Notes: generated from the sequence alone by a model not told the origin. Shown: positions 6,952-16,761, counted from the first letter of the stretch. The stretch is DNA of 41,386 nucleotides from Candidatus Zixiibacteriota bacterium (GCA_030613505.1 JAUWLW010000003.1:1-41386), one strand, 5' to 3'. Program-made: numbers and translations.

Positions 6952-8286
6952 TTAGCCGGCGTTTTCTTTGTTAGGATCTTTATCGACCAGACACGCTTTG
7001 AATTCGCCCTCCGCGACGACTTTGTTGCCGACGAACGCCTCGCCCCGCATTACGGCAATTTTCCCTTTGAATTTCAAAGGAACGAGTTTAAATACGACCT
7101 GGTCGCCGGGGACTACCGGCTGCCGAAACTTAACCTTATCTATTCCCATGAAGTAGATAAGCGTGTTCGCCGGGTCTTCGACGGTCTGCATAAGCAGCAC
7201 GCCGCCGACTTGCGCCATAGCCTCCACAATTAATACCCCCGGCATCACGGGCGCCCCGGGAAAATGGCCGGCAAAGAACGGCTCGTTGAAAGTAACGTTT
7301 TTCAAACCCACGACGTACTCGCCCGGGCGGTAATCGACGATGCGGTCGACAAGTAAGAACGGATACCGGTGCGGCAGGTACTTCATTATCTCGCCGATAT
7401 CGTAAAGTGTCTTCGCGGGGTCGAACTTCGGCGCACGGCTTCTCTCCTCCATATACTTCTTCACGCTCCTTATCATACCGACGTTGACGGCGTGGCCGGA
7501 ACGCATCGCGATGATATGTCCTCTGAAGCGAGCGCCGAAAAGCGCAAGGTCGCCCATTAAATCCAGAATCTTATGCCGCACCGGCTCGTCGTCAAAGCGA
7601 AGGCCGTCCTCGTTGAGCGGGCCGTTGTCTCCCACGACGACGGCGCACTCCAAAGTACCCCCCTTTATCAACCCGGCGCTGCGAAGCATTTCGATTTCGC
7701 TCTCCAAGGCGAACGTCCGCGCGGGCGCTATCTCTTCTACGAAGTTATCCTCCCCCACGTCGAAAGTATAGAATTGGGATTTTAAGTACGGGTGTTCGAA
7801 CTTAATCGTGAAAGAGATCCGGAGGTTGTCCTCGGGGACGATGGTCATCTCGGCGCCGTCTTGCTTGTAGTCAAAAGGTTTATCCAATACGATCAACCGG
7901 CACGGTTCGTCCTGTTCTACGATCCCGGCGTCTAGAAGCGCCCGCGCGAATACGGCGCTCGAGCCGTCCGTCGCCGGCGGCTCGGGCCCGTCTATCTCGA
8001 CCAGGAGGTTATCGACGCCCAACCCGGTGGCCGCGGCGCACAGGTGTTCGACGGTGTAGACCGTTACGCCGTCTTCCGTCAACGTCGTCCCCCGGCTCGC
8101 CCCCGTAACGTTCTCGACGCGCGCGCAAACGCGCGCCCTACCGTCGAGGTCGACCCGGTCGAATACCACGCCCGTATTCGGCGGCGCCGGTTTAAACGTC
8201 ACGCGCGCCGGCTCGCCGGTATGAAGGCCGACGCCCTCGAGCGATACTTCTTTCGTAATGGTTCTCTGTTTCTCTTCGATTAACAT
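6952..8286 (-). CDS. lpxC-fabZ: LpxC-FabZ fusion: UDP-3-O-acyl-GlcNAc deacetylase plus 3-hydroxyacyl-ACP dehydratase
   Basis: 444 residues joining two enzymes. Residues 1-285 are LpxC, the zinc deacetylase of the committed lipid A step: zinc ligands VEHLCAA (His81), HKILD (His238, Asp242) and the general acid/base region SGHAVN (His265). Residues 295-444 are Fab[13 protein letters not shown], catalytic [11 protein letters not shown] (His341) and VEAMAQVGG (Glu355). FabZ competes with LpxA for 3-hydroxyacyl-ACP, so a fusion ties fatty acid elongation and lipid A synthesis to one polypeptide level. Such fusions are known in Bacteroidota and related groups. The genes flank as lpxD upstream and lpxA downstream, 9 and 108 bases away. 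All catalytic residues are intact. Confidence 0.97.
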   Translation of the reverse strand: MLIEEKQRTITKEVSLEGVGLHTGEPARVTFKPAPPNTGVVFDRVDLDGRARVCARVENVTGASRGTTLTEDGVTVYTVEHLCAAATGLGVDNLLVEIDGPEPPATDGSSAVFARALLDAGIVEQDEPCRLIVLDKPFDYKQDGAEMTIVPEDNLRISFTIKFEHPYLKSQFYTFDVGEDNFVEEIAPARTFALESEIEMLRSAGLIKGGTLECAVVVGDNGPLNEDGLRFDDEPVRHKILDLMGDLALFGARFRGHIIAMRSGHAVNVGMIRSVKKYMEERSRAPKFDPAKTLYDIGEIMKYLPHRYPFLLVDRIVDYRPGEYVVGLKNVTFNEPFFAGHFPGAPVMPGVLIVEAMAQVGGVLLMQTVEDPANTLIYFMGIDKVKFRQPVVPGDQVVFKLVPLKFKGKIAVMRGEAFVGNKVVAEGEFKACLVDKDPNKENAG

Positions 8287-8295
8287 AGTCGTCCG

Positions 8296-9324
8296 TTACT
8301 TACCTCTCTTCAATTCGGCCATTTCTTTCTCGAGCTCCTTTACGCGTTTGAAGTACTTCTCTAAGAGGGCGATGCGGCCTTCGCGCTTCTTGACATCTTT
8401 TAAGGGGCGGGCCGGCCGGCCAAAAACGATCTCGCCGTCACGGAGCGATTTGGTAACGCCGCTCTGGGCCGCTAAGATCGCGCCGTCCCCTATTTCGATA
8501 TGAGGAACGATGCCCACCTGGCCGCCCAAAACGCAGTATTTCCCCAACACCGTCGACCCGGCTATTCCCGTTTGAGCCGCTATCAAAGTCCCTTCGCCGA
8601 TCTTTACGTTATGGGCTATTTGGATCAGATTATCGAGCTTGGAACCGCGGCCTATCCGCGTTTCGCCCATCGTCGCCCGGTCGATAGCGCAATTGGCTCC
8701 GATCTCGACGTCGTCCTCGATTACGACGACGCCGATTTGCGGGATCTTGTGGTGAACCTTCCCTTCGGTCGCGAAGCCGAAACCGTCCGAACCGATTACG
8801 GCCCCCGAATGTACGACACAACGGTCGCCTAGCGTAACTCGCTCCCGGATCGTCACGTTCGGGTATATCAGGCAATCCGCCCCTACGGCCGCCCCTCGGC
8901 CTACGTACGTCCCGGCGCCCAACGTCGTACGGTCGCCGATCACGGCGTCTTCCCGCACCGTCACGAACGGGCCCACGGCTACGCCCTCACCGATTTTCGC
9001 CTTTTCGTGAATATACGCGAGCCCCGACATACCCTCGGGAGTCTCGGTAGGCGGCGCGAACATTACGATGACCTTGGCAAAGGCCGCGTACGGGTTCGGC
9101 GTTTTTATTAGCGTTAAACCCGCGGCTTCGGTCTCGGGCGCGACGACCACCGCCCCCGCCCGCGTCGTTTTCAAAGCCGCCCTGTACTTGGGATTGGTAA
9201 CGAAGGTTACTTCGTCGGGACCGGCCTCTTTTATACCGTTAACGCCCCGCATCACGGCGGCGCCGTTACCCGCCACCTGACCACCGACCGCCGCCGCGAG
9301 TTCGTCGACCGTATATTCCGGCAT
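8296..9324 (-). CDS. lpxD: LpxD, UDP-3-O-acylglucosamine N-acyltransferase
   Basis: 342 residues, usual length. Third lipid A step: N-acylation of UDP-3-O-acylglucosamine. The N-terminal uridine-binding domain (about 1-100) contains GPDEVTFVTNPKY. Hexapeptide repeats form the middle, with the LpxD signature GSKLDNLIQIAHNVKIGEG (catalytic His in IAHN) and a family-typical GSDGFGFA. The C-terminal 30 residues are a charged coiled-coil (LEKYFKRVKELEKEMAELK). It follows ompH/skp by 20 bases and precedes lpxC-fabZ by 9, matching the common skp-lpxD-lpxA order. Confidence 0.97.
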   Translation of the reverse strand: MPEYTVDELAAAVGGQVAGNGAAVMRGVNGIKEAGPDEVTFVTNPKYRAALKTTRAGAVVVAPETEAAGLTLIKTPNPYAAFAKVIVMFAPPTETPEGMSGLAYIHEKAKIGEGVAVGPFVTVREDAVIGDRTTLGAGTYVGRGAAVGADCLIYPNVTIRERVTLGDRCVVHSGAVIGSDGFGFATEGKVHHKIPQIGVVVIEDDVEIGANCAIDRATMGETRIGRGSKLDNLIQIAHNVKIGEGTLIAAQTGIAGSTVLGKYCVLGGQVGIVPHIEIGDGAILAAQSGVTKSLRDGEIVFGRPARPLKDVKKREGRIALLEKYFKRVKELEKEMAELKRGK

Positions 9325-9344
9325 AGTGGCTACCCCGGCGGGCG

Positions 9345-9887
9345 CTATTTGCTTATACCCGCTTCTTCGTTCAACTCGTTTATTATATCTTCCGTAACGT
9401 CACTTTTTTCGTCGGCGTAAAGCAAAATCGCCGCATAATCGAAAACGACTTCGTAGTCTTCCTTCACAGCGTACGATGCGATTTTCTCGTAAACCTTTTT
9501 ATACACCGGCTCGAAGGCGTCGCGTTCGATCCGTTTATACTTCGCTAGTACCGAACTACGGAAATCAAGGGCTTCCTCGTACGTAACCTTATACGCGTCT
9601 ACCGTTTCCGCCTTGGCCTCGGGAGTCAACGGGCCGTCCGATTTCTCCTCCAACGCCTTCAATTTCTCCTGGTACTCTTCCATCTTGGCGGCATCTTCGA
9701 CGCGGGCCTCGTCTATTTTATTCTTGGCCTCGTCCCGGGCTTCCTTGAATAGAACGTACTCGTCCACTACCCGTTCCATATTAACGTACGCGTACTTAAA
9801 CACCTTATCATCTTCGGCCGCGTTTACGACAACCGGCGCGGCCAACGCCGCAACCAACGTTAAAGACAAAAGCCATCTTAACCGCAT
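9345..9887 (-). CDS. OmpH/Skp family periplasmic chaperone
   Basis: 180 residues. ATG at 9887 is chosen because it starts a signal peptide (MRLRWLLSLTLVAALAAPV, VNA cleavage) and has AGGAG 8 bases upstream (9896-9900); a longer frame would add 11 polar residues. After FKYAYVNMERVVDEY, a typical OmpH beginning, comes a long charged helix (residues about 45-100; KNKIDEARVEDAAKMEEYQE) that would form the tentacle-like coiled coil, then a C-terminal strand-rich piece (YEVVFDYAAILLYAD). Family members are trimeric chaperones holding unfolded outer membrane proteins. Placement before lpxD is classic. Confidence 0.93.
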   Translation of the reverse strand: MRLRWLLSLTLVAALAAPVVVNAAEDDKVFKYAYVNMERVVDEYVLFKEARDEAKNKIDEARVEDAAKMEEYQEKLKALEEKSDGPLTPEAKAETVDAYKVTYEEALDFRSSVLAKYKRIERDAFEPVYKKVYEKIASYAVKEDYEVVFDYAAILLYADEKSDVTEDIINELNEEAGISK

Positions 9888-9924
9888 CGCGTCCACTCCT
9901 CTTGGGATCCGGAGCTCCAATGAC

Positions 9925-11148
9925 CTAATCCTCGCGGCCTCGTTTCCCGAGCCACGCTTCCAGACCCACGATCGACAAGTAAAAGTCGAACATCTCCTCT
10001 TTCAACTCGCGGGACGGCGAATCGCCCCGACGGCTATATTCCAACGCGACATCGAGTCGACTGTTCTCGTTGTTTCTGAACAGGTATCCCGCACCCACCG
10101 CTACACCCGTTTTGGCGAATTCGCCGTGCTCGGTAGAATACCAAGGCACGTACGACACGCCGGCACGGAAAGGCATCCGCCACAGGAAGAAAGATTTCCG
10201 AGCCGCCGTCAACCGCCCTTCGGCGCCGGCGTGAAACTCGACGGTATCGCGATAACCCAAACCCTCGCCGTCGACGGCAAACCGCGACCACGCCGTATAG
10301 CGCACGTCCGCGGCAAACCGGCCGCGCGGGCCGACGACGTACGCCGCCCCCAATCCCGCCGACCACGGCATCGCGAACCGGTGATCTTCCTCGTACTGCG
10401 TAGCGTACTCCGTAAAAACTGTTTCGTGCACGCGGTGGGTGCTGAATACCTCCAACTGCGCGCCCACCGAGAACTTATCCGTTACTAAATAGCCAGCCCC
10501 CAGAGCCCCCTTTACGCCTTTATATGCCGCCTCCAGGGTCTCCTCGATGCGTGAATAACCCTTTTCTTTGAATTCCTTGGTATATATTTCCTTGGGCGCG
10601 CCGAAGTCGTAGCCGGCAACGCCGCCCACGTACCACCGTTCGCCAAGGCGGCCCGCCAACCCCGCCGAAAACGAATAGACGGACCCGGTACCCTTGCGCC
10701 GACTAGTCCCCACAACCACGCCTTCGTATTCGAGCGGCCTCGTCAATTCGTAATTCTGGTTGAGCTCCTGGCGCAAGGCAAGCGACAGGGCGAGTGAACT
10801 CGACACCGGTATCGCCAATTCCGCCCGAGGTATGTCGTACGTAATTTCTACGCTCCTCCCCGCCGGCGTCTCGTACGAGTTGTACCCCCGGTACAAGGTG
10901 ACGCTAAAAACCGCACGCCCGTACGAAGCCGGTACCGCCGGGTTCGCGCCGTTAACGTTCGAACCGTCGAATAGACCTAACGCCGCGCCCCCCATACCGA
11001 CCGCGCGCGCGTCAAGGTCTATACCGGGCTCTCCCGGCGTACCCGCAGCCAAAATCGTATTGGCCAACGCCGGGCAAGCGACGAGTGCGAGCGCCGCCGA
11101 CGCAATAAGTACGATATATAATAACATCCTTTTCGAATCGGCCGCCAC
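9925..11148 (-). CDS. PorV/FadL-like outer membrane beta-barrel protein
   Basis: About 407 residues. The GTG at 11148 has GGAG at 11157-11160 with 8-base spacing and gives a good signal peptide (SKRMLLYIVLIASAALALVACPALA); the ATG at 11127 lacks a ribosome site. The mature start reads DLDARAVGMGGAALGLFDGSN--NPA, the hallmark of PorV/UPF0164-type barrels, which share a fold with FadL. The rest is alternating strands with many aromatic ends, consistent with a 14-strand barrel. PorV-type proteins in Bacteroidota shuttle type IX secretion substrates by binding their C-terminal domain; whether this one does is open. The gene overlaps the stop of the upstream lipoprotein gene's coding region by no more than a few bases and is co-transcribed with it and with ompH/skp. 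Confidence 0.75.
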   Translation of the reverse strand: MAADSKRMLLYIVLIASAALALVACPALANTILAAGTPGEPGIDLDARAVGMGGAALGLFDGSNVNGANPAVPASYGRAVFSVTLYRGYNSYETPAGRSVEITYDIPRAELAIPVSSSLALSLALRQELNQNYELTRPLEYEGVVVGTSRRKGTGSVYSFSAGLAGRLGERWYVGGVAGYDFGAPKEIYTKEFKEKGYSRIEETLEAAYKGVKGALGAGYLVTDKFSVGAQLEVFSTHRVHETVFTEYATQYEEDHRFAMPWSAGLGAAYVVGPRGRFAADVRYTAWSRFAVDGEGLGYRDTVEFHAGAEGRLTAARKSFFLWRMPFRAGVSYVPWYSTEHGEFAKTGVAVGAGYLFRNNENSRLDVALEYSRRGDSPSRELKEEMFDFYLSIVGLEAWLGKRGRED

Positions 11149-11153
11149 TATCA

Positions 11154-12467
11154 CTACTCCGTCGGCGCGTACCACGGTTCCGGCGGCAACGTATACTCGA
11201 TCTCCAGGAACGGTCTCCGGGCCGGGTCGCCGTTGTCTTTGGCCGCGAAACGTGGGAAAGCCTGCGCCGTGCTCTCGTCGGGCGCTTTTATGACGAGGCC
11301 GTAGTTGGGGTGCTTACCGGAGATCCACTCTTGGACGAGGGAGTTAACGTATAGGTCCACGTAACCCGGCGGTTCTTTCATAAACTCGCGGTCAATATAA
11401 GCGTAGTTATCGTGGAACTTCTGGAGCTCGAGTACATCCTGCTTCGCGCCCTCCTCGAACGCGGCAGTCAAGCGGTACACGGCGATACGAACGCGTTCGT
11501 CCCTGGCGGCAGGTAGATAAAAAAGGCGGAGCCGGGCCCGGGCCACCGACGCCGTCGCCGGGATACCGGTAGCAGCCGGTGAAAGGTTAAAATATAGCAA
11601 CACGCGGCGGGCGTAGCCGTTAAAAGAGCCGAAATCTAAGAACTCGTCGTAGCCGTGAACCTCGCCGCCGCCGAATTCGCCGCCGTACTCCGTTATGAAA
11701 CAATCCTTTTCGGGTAAAAGGACGCGATAAACTTTCTCGCCCTCGTCGTCTACGTAGGCGATCTCGAGGCGGGGCGCGTTAACCTTGCTGTACTGGTTGG
11801 TGGAGTAAAATTCCTTTATGCCCGCCCCAGCCGACTCCTCCTCGTCCTTCAACTTTAAAACGACGCCGTAATTACGGTACGGGTTAGCAAGCCACTCCAG
11901 CCCCAGCGCGGTAACGTCGAAGTTTACGTACTGGCGCTGGTACGAAGGTCGACCGATGACGGCATCGGCCACGGCGGGCCCATAGTCGCCGCCCTCTACG
12001 CTCCAATTCTCCTTGCGGCTCGCCCGCCACCACGTCGCGCGGTCCTCGTCGAAGTCGCGCCGGAGCGGCCGTACTTCGATAGTTACGTCGCCCTCGGCGT
12101 AAATATCGTCGTTCAAGCTGCCTGAAACGCGAAGATACGGCAAACTTAGGAACACGCCGCGGATTTTACTAATGGATACCTCTTTCGGAACGTCCCCAAC
12201 GTCGAAGTGTAAAAGGGTGCGGCTCCGAAACCGGTCGGGCGCGCCGTAACTCCCGACGGCCAGACGGTAATGCCGGCCGGTGGGGGCAAAGATGTCGTAA
12301 AAAGTGTCGCGCCACCCGACGTCGGCGGGATATAACGTTACTTTCTTAACCGGCCGATCCGGCGGTTGAAACCCTACCGGGTCGCTGGTAGGAGCGCCGC
12401 ACGACAACGCGACGAGTATACCCGCCGCCCAAAAAAGGCGGCGCGAAATTGAACTACCTTTCGTCAT
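11154..12467 (-). CDS. DNRLRE-domain lipoprotein
   Basis: 437 residues. Lipoprotein signal with lipobox ALSC (lipidated Cys about residue 23) followed by a short GAPTSDP linker. Two successive beta-sandwich units of the DNRLRE type are seen: unit 1 (about 45-235) has RSRTLLHFDV, YVNFDVTALGLEWL, NYGVVLKLKDE and LEIAYVD; unit 2 (about 255-430) has YARRVLLYFNLS, ARARLRLFYL, VDLYVNSLVQEWI, NYGLVIKAPDES and FLEIEYTL. These domains occur in surface proteins and often bind carbohydrates or pack against other domains; activity is unknown. It is the first gene of the envelope operon, with a promoter 46-73 bases upstream, and is followed at once by the PorV-like barrel, so a surface partnership is plausible. 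Confidence 0.82.
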   Translation of the reverse strand: MTKGSSISRRLFWAAGILVALSCGAPTSDPVGFQPPDRPVKKVTLYPADVGWRDTFYDIFAPTGRHYRLAVGSYGAPDRFRSRTLLHFDVGDVPKEVSISKIRGVFLSLPYLRVSGSLNDDIYAEGDVTIEVRPLRRDFDEDRATWWRASRKENWSVEGGDYGPAVADAVIGRPSYQRQYVNFDVTALGLEWLANPYRNYGVVLKLKDEEESAGAGIKEFYSTNQYSKVNAPRLEIAYVDDEGEKVYRVLLPEKDCFITEYGGEFGGGEVHGYDEFLDFGSFNGYARRVLLYFNLSPAATGIPATASVARARLRLFYLPAARDERVRIAVYRLTAAFEEGAKQDVLELQKFHDNYAYIDREFMKEPPGYVDLYVNSLVQEWISGKHPNYGLVIKAPDESTAQAFPRFAAKDNGDPARRPFLEIEYTLPPEPWYAPTE

Positions 12468-12512
12468 CGGGAATATACCAAAAGCCGCTTCCCGCGGCGC
12501 TACGGTCTAGAA

Positions 12513-12540
12513 ATTATCATAATTCGGGACGACGTGTCAA
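12513..12540 (-). promoter_or_regulatory. Sigma70-type promoter of the envelope/lipid A operon
   Basis: Minus strand: TTGACA (12535-12540, consensus), 16-base spacer, GATAAT (12513-12518, five of six). It would drive the ten genes from 12467 down to 2935. Confidence 0.7.
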
Positions 12541-12550
12541 CGTCGAAAAG

Positions 12551-12569
12551 CCGGGGCGTGACGCCCCGG
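12551..12569 (-). terminator. Terminator after the NHL-repeat lipoprotein gene
   Basis: Perfect 8-bp stem CCGGGGCG / CGCCCCGG with a 3-base loop; on the minus strand it is followed by CTTTTCG. It lies 44 bases after the stop at 12613 and separates the selB-rocD-NHL run from the envelope operon promoter. Confidence 0.8.
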
Positions 12570-12612
12570 TAAAAGCATCGCTTGGTTTGGAACTTTGGAA
12601 CTACTATCAACG

Positions 12613-13545
12613 TTAACGGAAGTATTGTACCCAGCAGCAATAAGCGTCGACGACGTAAATAACGCACCGTTCGTTTATAGTTATACCGTACGGGTTAATA
12701 AACTCGCCCCTTCCAACGCCGCCGGAACCGAACTCCCCGACGAAACTCCCGTCCGACGTAAAATACTGGACGCGCCTGTTGCCGTTATCGACGACGAACA
12801 CGGTCCCGCCGTAGCCGACCGCGACCGCCATAGGCCCGTCAAACTCGCCGGGGCCGGAGCCGCTACTACCCCAACCGCCGAGGTAAGAACCGGTCGACGT
12901 GAAATATTGAACGCGGTCGTTCCCGGTATCGGCTACGTACACGTTACCGCGGGGCCCGAAGTTAATACCCAACGGCAACTGGAATTCGCCGGCCTCTTCG
13001 CCCCACGCGCCCCATCCTCCTATATACTTTCCCTCGGCGCCAAAATATTGTACGCGGCCGTCGTAATCTATTACATATACCGCCCCCCCTGGTGAAACGG
13101 CTACCGCCGCCGGCCCGACGAAGTGGCCTTCGCCTTCACCGTACGAACCCCAAGAACCTAACAAGCTACCCGCGCTGGTAAAATAAACGATGCGGTTCTT
13201 ACGCTGATCGCCGACATAGACGACGCCGTTCGGCGCAACGGCTATGCTCCTCGGTGACCACTCGTTGGGCAATAAATCCCATTTACCCAGGAAACTACCC
13301 GCCGGCGTAAAATATTGAACCCGGTAATTATACGTATCGGCTACGTAAACGTCGCCGTTAGGGGCAACGGCTACGCCGTACGGTTTGTAAAACTCGCCGT
13401 CGTCGTGTCCCGGGCAACCCCACCTGGCGATAAACGCCGGCACCTTGCCCTTGACGTCGCCGAGCGGCGTTTCCTCGGAACACGCCACAATAACGACGAC
13501 AGCGGCCACGGCCCCCAATTTAAGAAACGTAATTACTATTTTCAT
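12613..13545 (-). CDS. NHL-repeat beta-propeller lipoprotein
   Basis: 310 residues. Lipoprotein signal with lipobox IVAC (Cys at about 22). Six NHL repeats, each with the pattern P-G-[IV]-x-[VI]-x-x-x-G-x-[VI]-[YF]-V-x-D and N-R-[VI]-Q-Y-F, fill the mature protein, for example VAVAPNGDVYVADTYNYRVQYF; the final one ends at the C-terminus (VIYVVDAYCCWVQYF). Six blades should close a propeller with central-channel binding. Ligand unknown. It follows rocD by 22 bases with an AAAGGGGGG ribosome site, although no functional link to rocD is evident, and a strong terminator follows. Unlike the propeller-like proteins at 37-828 and 2099-2872 it lacks the C-terminal tag. Confidence 0.87.
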   Translation of the reverse strand: MKIVITFLKLGAVAAVVVIVACSEETPLGDVKGKVPAFIARWGCPGHDDGEFYKPYGVAVAPNGDVYVADTYNYRVQYFTPAGSFLGKWDLLPNEWSPRSIAVAPNGVVYVGDQRKNRIVYFTSAGSLLGSWGSYGEGEGHFVGPAAVAVSPGGAVYVIDYDGRVQYFGAEGKYIGGWGAWGEEAGEFQLPLGINFGPRGNVYVADTGNDRVQYFTSTGSYLGGWGSSGSGPGEFDGPMAVAVGYGGTVFVVDNGNRRVQYFTSDGSFVGEFGSGGVGRGEFINPYGITINERCVIYVVDAYCCWVQYFR

Positions 13546-13567
13546 CGCGCCCCCCTTTAACTTACTG

Positions 13568-14800
13568 CTACTTGGCCGCGCCGACCTCTTCGAGGACGTC
13601 CGCGCCGAGGACCGCGGCCAAGCGCTCGAGCCCCAAATCTATTTCATCTTTGGTAATCACGAGCGGCGGCGCCAGGCGTATTACGGTATCGTGGGTCTCT
13701 TTGACCAACAGGCCGAGGCGCAACAGCGCTTCGCAGAACCGCCGCGCGCCGCCGGCCTCCTCTTTCAATACGATCCCGGCCCATAGACCCTTACCTCGTA
13801 CCGTGTCCACGTAGTTACTTTTTATCTTGCGCAGCTCGTCGAGGAGGTACCCGCCCAGCTCGGCCACGCGGCCACACAGGTCTTCGTCCACGATAACCTT
13901 GAGCGCCTCCCGCGCGACGGCGCAACCCAGCGGGTTGCCGCCGAAGGTGGAGCCGTGGTCGCCGGGCTCGAAGACGTCCATCACCGCGGCGTCGCTCAGC
14001 GCGGCCGAAACCGGGTACATCCCGCCCGCTAGCGCCTTGCCCAAAACGATTACGTCCGGCCGTACGCCCTCGTGCTCGCAACACAGCATTTTACCGGTTC
14101 GGCCGAGGCCGCTCTGTATCTCGTCCACGACCAGGAGGACGCCGTTTGCGGCGCAAATTTCTCGCGTTGCGGCCAGATAACCTTCAGGCGGCACGACGAC
14201 GCCACCTTCCCCCTGCAACGGCTCGACGAGGAGGCCTACGGTGTTGGGCGTTATAGCGGCCTCGAACGCCCCCAGGTCGCCGTACGGTATTAGCTTGAAG
14301 CCGGGAGCGAAGGGGCCGAAGCCGTCGCGGTATTGGGGCTCGGAGGAAAAGCCGACGATGGTCGTCGTCCGGCCGTGGAAGTTACCCTCGCAGACGACGA
14401 TCTCCGCTTCGCCGTCCGGCACCCCCTTTACCTTGTAGCCCCATTTTCGGGTCATCTTTATCGCCGTCTCGACGGCCTCCGCGCCCGAGTTCATCGGGAG
14501 TACTTTCTCGTATCCCAAAAGCTCGCAGAGCTCCTTCTCGAACAACGGGAGCTGGTCGTTGCGAAAAGCGCGCGACGTCAGCGTGAGCCGGGCGGCCTGT
14601 TTCTGCATAACAGCCACCAGGCGCGGGTGGCAATAACCCTGGTTTAGGGCCGAGTACGCGGCCAGGAAGTCGAGGTACTTTTCGCCGTCGACGTCGTAAA
14701 CCCAAACACCCTCGCCGCGCGTCAGCACGACGTCCAACGGTTTGTAGTTGCGAGCTCCCCATCTATCCTCGTACGATATCAGTTCCTTCGCGCTTACCAT
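13568..14800 (-). CDS. rocD: Ornithine aminotransferase (class III, PLP)
   Basis: 410 residues, the usual OAT length. Converts ornithine and 2-oxoglutarate to glutamate-5-semialdehyde and glutamate. Class III aminotransferase features: [49 protein letters not shown] lysine in [17 protein letters not shown], and [15 protein letters not shown]. The N-terminus [17 protein letters not shown] is characteristic of ornithine rather than acetylornithine aminotransferases. It begins 20 bases after selB; AGGAGG lies 14 bases upstream of the ATG, longer than ideal. Arginine catabolic partners are absent from the window. Confidence 0.93.
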   Translation of the reverse strand: MVSAKELISYEDRWGARNYKPLDVVLTRGEGVWVYDVDGEKYLDFLAAYSALNQGYCHPRLVAVMQKQAARLTLTSRAFRNDQLPLFEKELCELLGYEKVLPMNSGAEAVETAIKMTRKWGYKVKGVPDGEAEIVVCEGNFHGRTTTIVGFSSEPQYRDGFGPFAPGFKLIPYGDLGAFEAAITPNTVGLLVEPLQGEGGVVVPPEGYLAATREICAANGVLLVVDEIQSGLGRTGKMLCCEHEGVRPDVIVLGKALAGGMYPVSAALSDAAVMDVFEPGDHGSTFGGNPLGCAVAREALKVIVDEDLCGRVAELGGYLLDELRKIKSNYVDTVRGKGLWAGIVLKEEAGGARRFCEALLRLGLLVKETHDTVIRLAPPLVITKDEIDLGLERLAAVLGADVLEEVGAAK

Positions 14801-14820
14801 AATACGGCGTGAAACCTCCT

Positions 14821-16761
14821 CTATGCTTGTGCTTCCTTCAAGTAACGGGCCGAAAGGCGATGCGTACCGCCTTCCCGCACCGTTATGCCCCGCTCGTAGA
14901 AGTAATCCAAAAGGGCGGTCGCTTGCTTGCGCGACAGCTCGTGCATCTCCTTGTACTCCGCGGCACGGACGGTCCCGTGGCCCCGTAAGTATCGTACGAG
15001 TTCTTCCCTCTTCGTTTCCACGAAATCCGGCGTAGCTATAATCTTTTCGGGCAACATTACCAGCATGCCGCGGGTTAGCGCGAACTTCAACATCGTCGCG
15101 CCCTGGACGTAACCGGCCAGGTATTGCTCGACCTCCTCCTTACTTCGCATCGGTGGTCCGCTGTTCACCAATTCCTCCAACGCCGCCAGGGCCTCTTTGT
15201 GGTCGGGCGAGAGGGTGGGCACCGCGCCGGGCAGCCGATAACCGCCGCCGAAAGCCTCGAGTCGGCCTTCCGCCGCGAGCTTCTCGAGCAGGGCCGCGCA
15301 TCCTTCCGGCGAAAGCTCGTAACTCAACCTGGCCCGCACCTCCTCCCGCGGAACCGCCTCCCGGATCGGGTCCCGCGCGAGGGCGCTCCGCACCGCCGCC
15401 ACCGCGGCTTCGTTGATCGCCTCCAGGTCCTTGGCCGGAACGTACTCCGGGCATAGCCGCGCGGCCACGCCCTCGTCTACTAACTCGTCGAGTAATTCTC
15501 CCACTTCGGCGCGCGGAACGGTGGTAAGTACGCAAGCCAACTCGGCCGGCCGGTACGCGCGTTTTGGGCCGCGCGCGCGGGTGAAGAGGGTGCGGAGAAG
15601 GGCCGAGGGGTTCCCCTCCGCCGCCTCCAACTTCGCGAGGTCATCCAAAACCCACTGCTGCCGTCGATGGGGGGTAGGAAACGGGTCCAGGATCTTCCCC
15701 CCGCCCAAAAGCCGGAGGGTGGAAGGATCCCTTATTACGAAAGGTTCGTAGCGGATAGCCGCCATCGGCTCTTCAAGTACTAACTGGGCGAAATGACTCT
15801 CGCCCGCTTCGCCGACGTCGGCGTCGAGAAAAAGGAGTCGCCCCATAGCCTCCGCCGTCCCCTTGTTGAAGCGGACCCGCGAGCGGTGGCGTATCGGGCC
15901 GGCGTCCAGATTCAATTTTAAATCCAACCGTCCCGTCGGCGCGAGCAAACCGGGCTCCGCTAGCTCGTAGCCCCTTTGTATTTCCTCCTGGTCGACGCCC
16001 GCGACGTTCAGCGCGGCCCGCATACCCACCGTCACCACGTCGACGTTTTGAAGGCGGCTTTGGACGCCGCGAACGCGGACCTTACGGCCAAGCGGTTGAA
16101 TCTCCAGCTCGTCCTTGACGTGGACTTTGCCCGAAGCTACCGTACCGGCCACGACCGTACCGAAGCCCCGCATCGAGAATACGCGGTCGATCGCCATCCG
16201 GAAGGCACCCCCGGCAGGCCGCGGCGGGACCTTCGATAACGCGTCCCTGAGCGCCGAGCGGACCCCCTCGACCCCTTCGCCCGTGACGGAAGAGACCGCC
16301 ACGAGCGGGGACCCGTCCAAGAAAGTGCCGGTGAAAAATTTCGCCAGGTCTTCGCGGACAAGCTCGAGCCAATCGTCGTCGACGAGGTCCTTCTTAGTTA
16401 TGGCGACGACGCCGTTCTCGACGCCCAGGTGGCGGAGAATGGCGAGGTGCTCACGCGTCTGGGGCATAACGCCCTCGTCCGCGGCGACGACGAACAGCGC
16501 CAGGTCGATGCCGGCGACGCCGGCGACCGCGGTCTTAATAAAGCGCTCGTGGCCCGGAACGTCGATAAAGGTCGCGACGACGCCGTCGCCGAAATCGGCG
16601 TGGACGAAGCCGAGGTCTATGGTCATCCCGCGTTCTTTCTCTTCCGGCAGGCGGTCCGGGTCTTCACCCGTCAGCGCGCGCACGATGGCCGATTTGCCGT
16701 GGTCGACGTGGCCCGCGGTCCCGATGGTGTACGCGCGAGTTCGCTCTGTCTCCTCTACCAT
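14821..16761 (-). CDS. selB: SelB, selenocysteine-specific elongation factor
   Basis: 646 residues, full length. Delivers selenocysteinyl-tRNA to ribosomes at UGA codons marked by a SECIS hairpin. GTPase domain: GHVDHGKS (17-24), [15 protein letters not shown] and TKKD. EF-Tu-like domains II/III follow to about residue 350 ([19 protein letters not shown]). Winged-helix repeats fill residues about 380-646; the last has the RNA-binding look ([17 protein letters not shown]). Presence implies a selenoproteome, but selA, selC, selD and in-frame UGA genes are not in this window. The -10 element lies only 8 bases before the ATG, so the message may be leaderless. Confidence 0.95.
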   Translation of the reverse strand: MVEETERTRAYTIGTAGHVDHGKSAIVRALTGEDPDRLPEEKERGMTIDLGFVHADFGDGVVATFIDVPGHERFIKTAVAGVAGIDLALFVVAADEGVMPQTREHLAILRHLGVENGVVAITKKDLVDDDWLELVREDLAKFFTGTFLDGSPLVAVSSVTGEGVEGVRSALRDALSKVPPRPAGGAFRMAIDRVFSMRGFGTVVAGTVASGKVHVKDELEIQPLGRKVRVRGVQSRLQNVDVVTVGMRAALNVAGVDQEEIQRGYELAEPGLLAPTGRLDLKLNLDAGPIRHRSRVRFNKGTAEAMGRLLFLDADVGEAGESHFAQLVLEEPMAAIRYEPFVIRDPSTLRLLGGGKILDPFPTPHRRQQWVLDDLAKLEAAEGNPSALLRTLFTRARGPKRAYRPAELACVLTTVPRAEVGELLDELVDEGVAARLCPEYVPAKDLEAINEAAVAAVRSALARDPIREAVPREEVRARLSYELSPEGCAALLEKLAAEGRLEAFGGGYRLPGAVPTLSPDHKEALAALEELVNSGPPMRSKEEVEQYLAGYVQGATMLKFALTRGMLVMLPEKIIATPDFVETKREELVRYLRGHGTVRAAEYKEMHELSRKQATALLDYFYERGITVREGGTHRLSARYLKEAQA

